NCBI GenBank assembly: GCA_013372975.1
Contig: JABXIS010000095.1
Location: 1 to 33,316, forward strand
Length of the DNA stretch: 33,316 nt
Source: Alphaproteobacteria bacterium
Lineage (GTDB): Bacteria > Pseudomonadota > Alphaproteobacteria > Sphingomonadales > Kordiimonadaceae
Reading direction: 5' to 3'
Positions 8,432-14,893 of the stretch are shown here, piece after piece (the first letter of the stretch is position 1; each line of letters starts with the position of its first letter). Below the pieces are notes generated by a model. The model did no database searches and was not told the DNA's origin. It worked only from the letters and a program-made list of their open reading frames with translations. A program made the translations under genes and the position numbers.

Positions 8432-9839
8432 GTTTTTCCATCCTTCTGTAGAGCGCAGCCCGTGTTAAGCCCAGTTCCTTGGCGGCATGGCTGATATTAT
8501 AGCGCTGCTTCTTAAGGGCTTGCTCGATAGCGCTGCGTTCAAGGCGCTCCAGATTGAGGTCGGCTTCCTCATTTTCCGATTGAATTTGGGTGGTTTGGGG
8601 CTTGCGTTCGGCCATTGCGCCCGGCTGGTTGGGTTGCACTTCGAATTGGAAATCTGTGGCCTCGAAGACATCTCCTTCGCTCAGGATAACGGCGCGTTCA
8701 ATGGCGTGCCGAAGGGCGCGCACATTGCCGGGCCAGGGGTTGGCCATCAGCGATGCCATGGCAGCATCTGTAAACGCTTTGGGGTCGCGATGATATTTAC
8801 GGCAATAAAGGGTGCCGTAATAACGTGCGATTTCCGGAATATCCTCCGGACGTTCCCTAAGCGGAGGTAAATGCAGTTCGACGGTGTTCAAGCGAAACAA
8901 CAGGTCCTGCCTGAAGATGTCTTCGTCCCTGAGTTTATCGGGAGCAACATTGGTGGCTGCTACGACGCGTACATCAATGGGGATTTTCTTGTCCGAGCCT
9001 ACGGGCGTTACATGCCGCTGCTCAAGGACAGTCAATAGTTTGGCCTGCAAGTGCATGGGAAGATTACCGATTTCATCCAAAAACAGGGTGCCGCCATCGG
9101 CTGCCTGCAGTTGTCCGACACGATCTTCTCGGGCGTCTGTGAAGGCACCCTTCTTGTGGCCAAACAATTCGCTTTCAAACAGCGATTCCGTAACGGCCCC
9201 CAGATCGACAGACATAAACACCTTGTCCGCCCTTTGAGAGCGGTGGTGCAATTCCCGGGCGGCCAGCTCTTTGCCGGTACCATTTTCACCTAAAATCAAC
9301 ACATTGGCGTCCGTAGGCGCGGCCCGCTCGATCATAGTGAGCACGTCCCGCATAGGTGTGCTGTCCCCCAGGATCGGTTGCTTGGATGTGCTGACAGCTT
9401 TTGCCAGTACCTTGTTGGTTTTCTTGAGAGTTTCAGCCTCTGACCGGCTTTGGCGCAGTTTCACGCTGGCGGACAGGGTGGCAACAAGCTTTTCATTTTG
9501 CCAGGGTTTGGCGACAAAGTCGGTGGCGCCTTGTTTCATGGCCTCGACGGCCACACCCACACCGCCGTGTGCTGTGATCATCACCACCACCGCTTGCGGG
9601 TCGATTTCCAGAATTTTCTTGAGCCAGACAAACCCCTGCGCACCTGAGGATTCCCCGGGGCCAAAATTCATATCAAGGAGAATGGCATCAAAATCCTGTG
9701 CGGATAACAGCTCCGGAATGCGGTTCGGATCGCTACAGATTTCAACACTGCCATAATGACGCTTGAGCAGAAGTTTGCCCGCGACCAGAATATCTTCGTC
9801 GTCATCGACGATCAGGATTTTTCCTTTGTTTTCAGCCAT
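8421..9839 (-). CDS. NtrC-type response regulator with GAFTDA variant of the sigma-54 contact loop
   Basis: The 472-residue protein has a receiver domain (residues 7-120, phospho-acceptor Asp56, with the conserved TA at 89-90 and Lys111). It is followed by an AAA+ activator domain with Walker A GENGTGKE (184-191) and Walker B GGTLFLDEIG (249-258). A FIS-type helix-turn-helix closes it (SHAAKELGLTRAALYRRMEKHGL). The sigma-54-binding loop reads GAFTDA (231-236) rather than GAFTGA. Related regulators that accompany ABC exporters, especially in Bacteroidetes, also show this form as far as I recall, so loss of activity should not be assumed. The spacer upstream holds three shared dyads and a -24/-12 promoter facing the exporter operon, which supports a working sigma-54 activator. 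The dyads lie 30-90 bp from its own start, so autoregulation is likely. Confidence 0.95.
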   Translation of the reverse strand: MAENKGKILIVDDDEDILVAGKLLLKRHYGSVEICSDPNRIPELLSAQDFDAILLDMNFGPGESSGAQGFVWLKKILEIDPQAVVVMITAHGGVGVAVEAMKQGATDFVAKPWQNEKLVATLSASVKLRQSRSEAETLKKTNKVLAKAVSTSKQPILGDSTPMRDVLTMIERAAPTDANVLILGENGTGKELAARELHHRSQRADKVFMSVDLGAVTESLFESELFGHKKGAFTDAREDRVGQLQAADGGTLFLDEIGNLPMHLQAKLLTVLEQRHVTPVGSDKKIPIDVRVVAATNVAPDKLRDEDIFRQDLLFRLNTVELHLPPLRERPEDIPEIARYYGTLYCRKYHRDPKAFTDAAMASLMANPWPGNVRALRHAIERAVILSEGDVFEATDFQFEVQPNQPGAMAERKPQTTQIQSENEEADLNLERLERSAIEQALKKQRYNISHAAKELGLTRAALYRRMEKHGL

Positions 9840-9868
9840 ATTCTTTCAACTCGCTCCCCGTTTTTGTT

Positions 9869-9929
9869 TGTCCGGAACCGTACACAGATTGTTCATTTTC
9901 GTACAGTCAAAAGTGTTCGATATCGGACA
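9869..9929. promoter_or_regulatory. Three 16-bp dyads, probable enhancer (UAS) array for the NtrC-type regulator
   Basis: Three imperfect palindromes of equal length lie in tandem: TGTCCGGAACCGTACA (9869-9884), TGTTCATTTTCGTACA (9890-9905) and TGTTCGATATCGGACA (9914-9929). They share TGT-N-C(G/A)-N4-CG-N-ACA. Start-to-start spacings are 21 and 24 bp, near two helical turns, as expected for cooperative binding on one DNA face. Their centres lie about 86-131 bp upstream of the start predicted from the -24/-12 promoter, the usual range for NtrC-family enhancers. They are adjacent to the regulator gene, so the encoded regulator is the obvious binder. Binding is inferred. Confidence 0.75.
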
Positions 9930-9981
9930 TTTTATCTTTCTATGTTTGCTGAAGCCGCAGTTTTCTGCGACTTGCGCCTTC

Positions 9982-9996
9982 TGGCACGGTGCTTGC
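9982..9996 (+). promoter_or_regulatory. Sigma-54 (-24/-12) promoter of the exporter operon
   Basis: TGGCACGGTGCTTGC matches the sigma-54 consensus TGGCAC-N5-TTGC exactly, with GG at 9983-9984 and GC at 9995-9996 separated by the required 10 bp. Transcription should start near 10008. It lies 53 bp downstream of the last enhancer dyad and about 60 bp before the adaptor start codon chosen here, on the correct strand. Confidence 0.85.
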
Positions 9997-10068
9997 GCAT
10001 ATCTCATGCCAAACGGGCGAACAGGCTCGTGGAGGAAACACCAAATCCGGAAAAAACGGACGAAAGCG

Positions 10069-11475
10069 ATGGGTACAGTGACCGACATGGAACAAAAACA
10101 AAAATCCGGCCAAACGATCTCCATGCAGGGGGGCACAACTGGGCACAATGGCCCAAAAGGGCACACAGGGGCACACAGAATGGGCCCAAAAAGCGGTGCG
10201 GTGTCTGGTTCCGGCATGGATCGTCGTGTTGAAAAGAAAAAAACACCCTGGAAAAAAGTAGGCATCGCTGCGGTGGCAGTGGCGGCTGTGGGTTTTATCG
10301 CTACCATGATGATGGATGCATCCGGCGGTCGTAGTTTCCGGGTGGACGAAAGCCGTATCGTTGTCTCAAACGTGACCACCGGCACCTTCGAAGATTTCAT
10401 TCCGGTTCGCGGACGGGTGACGCCTTTGAAAACAGTTTTCCTTGATGCCATCGAAGGGGGACGGGTTGAGCGCGTTCTCGTGGAAGATGGCGCCATGCTC
10501 AAAGCAGGCGACATGATCGTGGAACTGTCCAACACTGGCCTGCAGCTTGATGTAACGCGCAACGAAGCGCTGGTGACCGAGCAGCTCAACAACATGCGCA
10601 CGATCGAGCTTCAGCTTGAACAGAACCGCCTGTCCCACAAGCGCAATATCGTTGAAATGAATTATCAGATCAAACGGCTTGAGCGGCAGGTGTTGCGTGA
10701 GCGCGAATTGATCAAAACCAACGCGATTTCACAGGCCCAGCTGGACCAGACGGAAGACGAGCTTGAATATTACCGCAACCGCCTTGAGATCACGCTCGAG
10801 AGCCAGAAAACCGACGCCGAGATGCAGGAAACCCAATTGGCCTTCCTGAAAGACTCTGGTGAGCAGCTTGAAAAAAACCTGAAGCTTGCCCGCAAGAACC
10901 TGGATGCCCTGAATGTACGGGCGCCAGTGGACGGCAAGCTTTCCGGCTTCAATGTTGAAATCGGCCAGAGCATTAACCGCGGTGGACGCCTTGGCCAGAT
11001 CGATGATCCGGACCGCTACAAGCTGACAGCAAATATTGACGAGTTTTACCTGGGCCGCGTGGATCTGGGCCAGGAAGCCATCTATGAGCGCGGCGGCGAA
11101 AGCTATTCGATGTCTATCGCCAAAATCTATCCCCAGGTTCAGAACGGCCAGTTTGAAGTGGACTTTGTGTTCGCTGGTGAAGGCCAGCCAGATGGCATCC
11201 GCCGCGGGCAGACGCTGCAAACCAAATTGACGCTTGGTGACGCGACTGACGCTGTGCTGATCCCGAACGGCGCCTTCTTCCAGGACACAGGTGGCAACTG
11301 GGTGTTTGTGGTGTCCGCTGATGGCTCGCAAGCTGTTAAGCGCACTGTGCGCCTTGGCCGCCGCAACAGCCGCTATATCGAGGTTCTAGACGGCCTTGAA
11401 GTTGGCGAGCGCGTGGTGACAAGCCCTTACACCAGCTTTGTGGACATGGACCGCCTGAAGCTGTCCGGTGAATAA
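10069..11475 (+). CDS. HlyD/MacA-type periplasmic adaptor (membrane fusion protein)
   Basis: With the start at 10069 the protein has 468 residues. It has a positively charged segment (MDRRVEKKKTPWKK), one membrane helix (~64-82), a lipoyl/barrel-sandwich half, a long coiled coil (~160-280, QLEQNRLSHKRNIVEMNYQ onward), the second lipoyl half (NVRAPVDGKLSGFNVEIGQ), and a beta-barrel and membrane-proximal domain (VLIPNGAFF, LDGLEVGERVV). It would link the inner-membrane ABC permeases to an outer-membrane channel, for which no gene is present here. The start is the weak point. The frame stays open to 9763, but that extension contains the enhancer dyads and sigma-54 promoter and cannot be translated from that promoter. 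Candidates are ATG 10069, ATG 10087 and ATG 10216; the last begins the family-like MDRRVEKKK, and none has a strong ribosome-binding site. First gene of the operon. Confidence 0.9.
   Translation: MGTVTDMEQKQKSGQTISMQGGTTGHNGPKGHTGAHRMGPKSGAVSGSGMDRRVEKKKTPWKKVGIAAVAVAAVGFIATMMMDASGGRSFRVDESRIVVSNVTTGTFEDFIPVRGRVTPLKTVFLDAIEGGRVERVLVEDGAMLKAGDMIVELSNTGLQLDVTRNEALVTEQLNNMRTIELQLEQNRLSHKRNIVEMNYQIKRLERQVLRERELIKTNAISQAQLDQTEDELEYYRNRLEITLESQKTDAEMQETQLAFLKDSGEQLEKNLKLARKNLDALNVRAPVDGKLSGFNVEIGQSINRGGRLGQIDDPDRYKLTANIDEFYLGRVDLGQEAIYERGGESYSMSIAKIYPQVQNGQFEVDFVFAGEGQPDGIRRGQTLQTKLTLGDATDAVLIPNGAFFQDTGGNWVFVVSADGSQAVKRTVRLGRRNSRYIEVLDGLEVGERVVTSPYTSFVDMDRLKLSGE
10131..10175 (+). repeat. Four GGGCACA copies encoding a short collagen-like tract
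   Basis: GGGCACA occurs at 10131, 10141, 10159 and 10169, spaced 10, 18 and 10 bp. In the adaptor frame the stretch reads GHN-GPK-GHT-GAH, four Gly-X-Y-like triplets in the cytoplasmic tail ahead of the membrane helix. It lies downstream of the predicted transcript start, so it is either a low-complexity protein tail or, if translation starts at 10216, a repeat in the leader RNA. Confidence 0.55.
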
Positions 11476-11580
11476 ACCGGAAACACAAAAACAGGTCCGA
11501 GTTACGACAGACAGGAACCCCGCCCACCAGAACGCCAAAAAGGCACCGGGCAAGAAGCACATGAGGAAAGGACACACGGA

Positions 11581-12264
11581 ATGCTCAAGCTTCACAATCT
11601 TTCAAAAGTATACCGCACAGACGAGGTGGAAACCGCAGCGCTCAACAGCGTGAATGTGGAAATCGAGTCCGGCGAATTTGTGGCCATCATGGGCCCGTCA
11701 GGCTGTGGTAAATCCACGCTGCTGAATATTATCGGCATGCTCGATAGCCCGTCATCAGGCGACTATATTTTCATGGGCGAGAATGTAGCTGGCTATAACG
11801 AAGCAAAGCTTTCAAATATCCGCAAGCAGAACATCGGTTTCATCTTCCAGAGCTTCAATCTCATCGACGAGTTGACTGTGGAAGAAAACATCGAGCTTGC
11901 GCTTCTCTATCACAATATCCCGGCATCAGAACGTCGTGAGCGCGTGGCCCATGTGATGGACAAGGTTGGCATCGCCCACCGCGCCAAACATATGCCAAGC
12001 CAGCTTTCGGGTGGTCAGCAACAGCGTGTGGCAGTTGCCCGTGCGGTTGTCGGCGATCAGGCCATGATTCTGGCGGATGAGCCGACCGGTAACCTCGATA
12101 GTGCCCACGGCCAGGAAGTGATGGAAATGCTGCAGCAGTTGAATGCTGAAGGTACCACCATCGTGATGGTTACACACAGCCCGGCACATGCCGACTATGC
12201 ACGCCGCACAATCAACCTCTTTGATGGCCATGTGGTGACAGAAAATCTGCGCGCCGCCGAATAG
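11581..12264 (+). CDS. ABC transporter ATP-binding protein, MacB/LolD type
   Basis: The 227-residue ATPase has Walker A GPSGCGKST (38-46), Q-loop FIFQSFNLI (~87-95), signature LSGGQQQRV (142-150), Walker B MILADEPTGNLD (162-173) and H-loop VTHS (197-200). SGCGKSTLLNIIGMLD and DEPTGNLD are typical of the LolD/MacB/FtsE-type class that drives mechanotransmission rather than moving substrate through the membrane. AGGAAAGGA precedes the ATG. It is the only ATPase in the operon and is followed by four permease genes, so it must presumably serve all of them. Confidence 0.96.
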   Translation: MLKLHNLSKVYRTDEVETAALNSVNVEIESGEFVAIMGPSGCGKSTLLNIIGMLDSPSSGDYIFMGENVAGYNEAKLSNIRKQNIGFIFQSFNLIDELTVEENIELALLYHNIPASERRERVAHVMDKVGIAHRAKHMPSQLSGGQQQRVAVARAVVGDQAMILADEPTGNLDSAHGQEVMEMLQQLNAEGTTIVMVTHSPAHADYARRTINLFDGHVVTENLRAAE

Positions 12265-12301
12265 AAAATAAAAAAATGGCCGCGACAGCGGGAGGATAAC
12301 A

Positions 12302-14782
12302 ATGTTTCAGAACTATATCAGCGTTGCATTCAGGAACCTGATCAAACACAAGCTTTATAGCGCCATCAATATCATCGGCCTGGCCGTTGGGTTGGCCGCT
12401 TGTGTGTTGATCACCCTGTTTGTGCGTGACGAACTTTCCTATGACACTTTCTGGGATGAGGCAGACAGCCTTTATCGGATGAACACAACCTTCAACGTAC
12501 CCGGTCGCGAGCCGTTTGTCACTGTGATGGCAATGGGGCCAGCCAAGGGTGCGCTTGAGCGCTATTTCTCGGAAGAGATCGAGGCGGTAACGCGCTTCAA
12601 TAACGAATGGCCTGTGATTCAGTATGATGACAAGGTCTTCAGTGAAGAGGTTTATTTCACAGACCCTACCACGGTGGACATGTTCTCATTGGACGTGATC
12701 GCCGGTGACCTGAAGGCGTCCCTCAATGACAACTCCACGCTGGTGGTGAATGAAAGTTTTGCGAAGAAGCACTTCGGTGACCGAGACCCAATCGGTCAGG
12801 TAATGACGCTGACTTACTATGCCACAACACGGGATTTCCGGATTGGGGCAGTTTACAAGGATCTGCCACACAATAGCGTTCTGGACTTTCAGGCTCTGAT
12901 CATGATTGACGAGGCCGATTTCGAGAACTTCCCGTGGGAATTTCAGCATTGGTTTTCTGTGAACAACAACATCTTTTTCAAGCTGAAGGACGGGGTGTCC
13001 ATCGATACAGTGAATGCACGCTGGAAAGATTTCACAGATACAATGATGGATGTTCGGGCGCAAATCGAGCCGGGCACCAATCCTTCTGACTTCGTTACTT
13101 TCTCAAGCCAGGCGCTTCTGGATATCCAGCTTTATCCCGCGGGTGACGGTGAGATGAAGCCAACCGGCGATATCAAGACAGTGATGATCTTCTCGGCCAT
13201 CGCGGGCTTGATCCTGCTGATTGCCTGTATCAACTTCATGAATTTGGCGACGGCGAAATCCACCCAGCGGGCGCGTGAGGTTGCTATCCGTAAAGTGATG
13301 GGTGCGCGTCGTGGCCAGCTTGTAACCCAGTTCCTGGGTGAATCCATCCTGCTTGCGCTTGTGGGCCTTGCGCTCGGCATCGTGCTGGTGGAATTGACGT
13401 TGCCGTTTTATGGCGATTTCCTCGGTCGTGAGCTGACCTTCTCCTACACGGACGGTATCACCATGGCCATTCTCTTGGGCCTTATCGCCTTTGTTGGCGT
13501 GTTGGGTGGTTTTTATCCAGCAATCGCGCTTTCGGGGTTCCTGCCAGCACGGGTATTGAAGGCCAACAAGTCTGCTGAAACGTCGGGTTCTGTTCTGCTC
13601 AGGAACGCGCTTGTTGTGCTGCAGTTTACCATTTCTATCGGCCTGATTGTTTCCACCGCGGTGGTCTATGGCCAGATGGTCTATGGCCAAAACATGGATC
13701 CGGGCTTCAAGAAAGACAATATGCTGGTCATCCGCAATGTCGGTGAAAAGGGCATGCTGCACCAGCAGGAAGCTTTTAAGCAGGAAGTGTTGCGCCTGAA
13801 CGGTGTGAACCATGCATCCCTTACCATGGGGCGTCCAGCGGACGGCAACGAGAGCAACACCAGTGTTGAAATTCCGGGTGATCCGGATGCTGGCAGCATT
13901 CTGCTTGGTCGTCAGGGTGTCGATGTCGACTTTTTCGATACCTATCAAATTCCGTTTGTGGCCGGCCGCAAGTATGAGGAAGACCGTGCACAGGACGGTG
14001 CGCCATCTTCAGACGGCGCCACGGATGGCGAGATCCTTCAGGGCTCGATCGTTGTGAACGAGCGCACAATTGCACGCCTTGGATTTGGGTCTCCGGAAGA
14101 GGCAATCGGCCGTGTGGTGCGCATGGGCGTGGGTGATGGCGTTCAGGCCGATCTGGAAGTGATCGGTGTAGTGCCGGATATCAATTTTCAGTCGCTCAAG
14201 CAGATCATCCGTCCTGAGATGTATGTCATGGATGATGGCTGGCGGGGTAACCTTACAGTCAACTTCTCAGGTGATCCGCAAGCGCTGCTGGCCCAAATTG
14301 AAAGCATCTGGCAACAGATGGCGCCAACTGTGCCTTTCTCCTACGAGTATGTTGACCAGGCGCTGGCGGAAGAGTTTGAAGCAGAGCAGGCGCTTGCCAC
14401 GATGCTTGGGGCCTTCTCGATGCTTGCAATCGCAGTGGCCTGCCTCGGCCTATACGGCTTGGCATCTTTCACGGCTGAGCGCCGCACGAAAGAGATCGGT
14501 ATCCGCAAGGTGCTGGGCGCCAGCGTTGTGGATATCGTTCGCCTCCTGATCTGGCAGTTCTCCAAACCTGTATTGGTTGCCAACCTGATCGCATGGCCGC
14601 TGGCGGCCTACGGCATGATGATGTGGCTTGAGAGCTTCCCGTACCGCTTGGATACATGGCTTCTTGCGCCGCTGTGTGTGGTGGCAGGCCTGATCGCGTT
14701 GACAATCGCGTGGGTAACAGTGGGTGGCAATGCCGCCAAGGTGGCACGTGCCAATCCAATCAAGGCCCTTCGGTACGAATAG
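12302..14782 (+). CDS. MacB/FtsX-type ABC permease, copy 1 of 4
   Basis: The 826-residue protein is an internally duplicated FtsX permease. A first membrane helix (~21-42) is followed by a periplasmic MacB-core domain (~45-280), three helices, a central helix (~440-460), a second periplasmic domain (~465-690) and three C-terminal helices, eight in all. The duplication shows in the paired cytoplasmic motif: REVAIRKVMGA (~325-335) and KEIGIRKVLGA (~730-740). It ends in NPIKALRYE. Single MacB permeases have four helices and work as dimers, so this chain could supply both halves. GGGAGG lies 8 bp before the ATG, and the gap to the ATPase gene is 37 bp. Its FLPARVLKANKS linker is nearly the same in copy 4, its closest relative here by eye. 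Confidence 0.93.
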   Translation: MFQNYISVAFRNLIKHKLYSAINIIGLAVGLAACVLITLFVRDELSYDTFWDEADSLYRMNTTFNVPGREPFVTVMAMGPAKGALERYFSEEIEAVTRFNNEWPVIQYDDKVFSEEVYFTDPTTVDMFSLDVIAGDLKASLNDNSTLVVNESFAKKHFGDRDPIGQVMTLTYYATTRDFRIGAVYKDLPHNSVLDFQALIMIDEADFENFPWEFQHWFSVNNNIFFKLKDGVSIDTVNARWKDFTDTMMDVRAQIEPGTNPSDFVTFSSQALLDIQLYPAGDGEMKPTGDIKTVMIFSAIAGLILLIACINFMNLATAKSTQRAREVAIRKVMGARRGQLVTQFLGESILLALVGLALGIVLVELTLPFYGDFLGRELTFSYTDGITMAILLGLIAFVGVLGGFYPAIALSGFLPARVLKANKSAETSGSVLLRNALVVLQFTISIGLIVSTAVVYGQMVYGQNMDPGFKKDNMLVIRNVGEKGMLHQQEAFKQEVLRLNGVNHASLTMGRPADGNESNTSVEIPGDPDAGSILLGRQGVDVDFFDTYQIPFVAGRKYEEDRAQDGAPSSDGATDGEILQGSIVVNERTIARLGFGSPEEAIGRVVRMGVGDGVQADLEVIGVVPDINFQSLKQIIRPEMYVMDDGWRGNLTVNFSGDPQALLAQIESIWQQMAPTVPFSYEYVDQALAEEFEAEQALATMLGAFSMLAIAVACLGLYGLASFTAERRTKEIGIRKVLGASVVDIVRLLIWQFSKPVLVANLIAWPLAAYGMMMWLESFPYRLDTWLLAPLCVVAGLIALTIAWVTVGGNAAKVARANPIKALRYE

Positions 14783-14802
14783 AAGGCCAGGATACGAATA
14801 AA

Positions 14803-14849
14803 AAAGGCTGGTGGGCCTGCACCTCCTCGTGGGGCCACCGCCAACCTTT
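14803..14849 (+). other. Imperfect intercistronic hairpin before permease copy 2
   Basis: In the 111-bp gap between permease copies 1 and 2, AAAGG-CT-GGTGG pairs with CCACC-GCCAA-CCTTT around a GC-rich centre. There is no T-run of terminator strength, so read-through is expected. It could act as a partial terminator or RNA-stability element setting relative expression of the permeases. Confidence 0.35.
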
Positions 14850-14893
14850 AAAAGCCGCAACAGACGGCAAATACGTTCCATAGCGAGGACAGC

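Noticed and set aside
9763-10068. Open upstream extension of the adaptor gene (about 100 extra residues, ATG at 9763)
   Set aside because: It overlaps the start of the divergent regulator gene, contains the three dyads and the sigma-54 promoter, and its translation resembles no HlyD-family N-terminus.
10131-10175. GGGCACA copies as a CRISPR or operator array
   Set aside because: The units are only 7 bp with no regular spacers, and lie inside a coding frame downstream of the promoter, where Gly-X-Y coding explains them.
13103-13948. 281-residue minus-strand frame within permease copy 1
   Set aside because: It is a shadow of a strongly conserved permease gene; the composition is basic and His/Gln-rich, as expected for an antisense frame.
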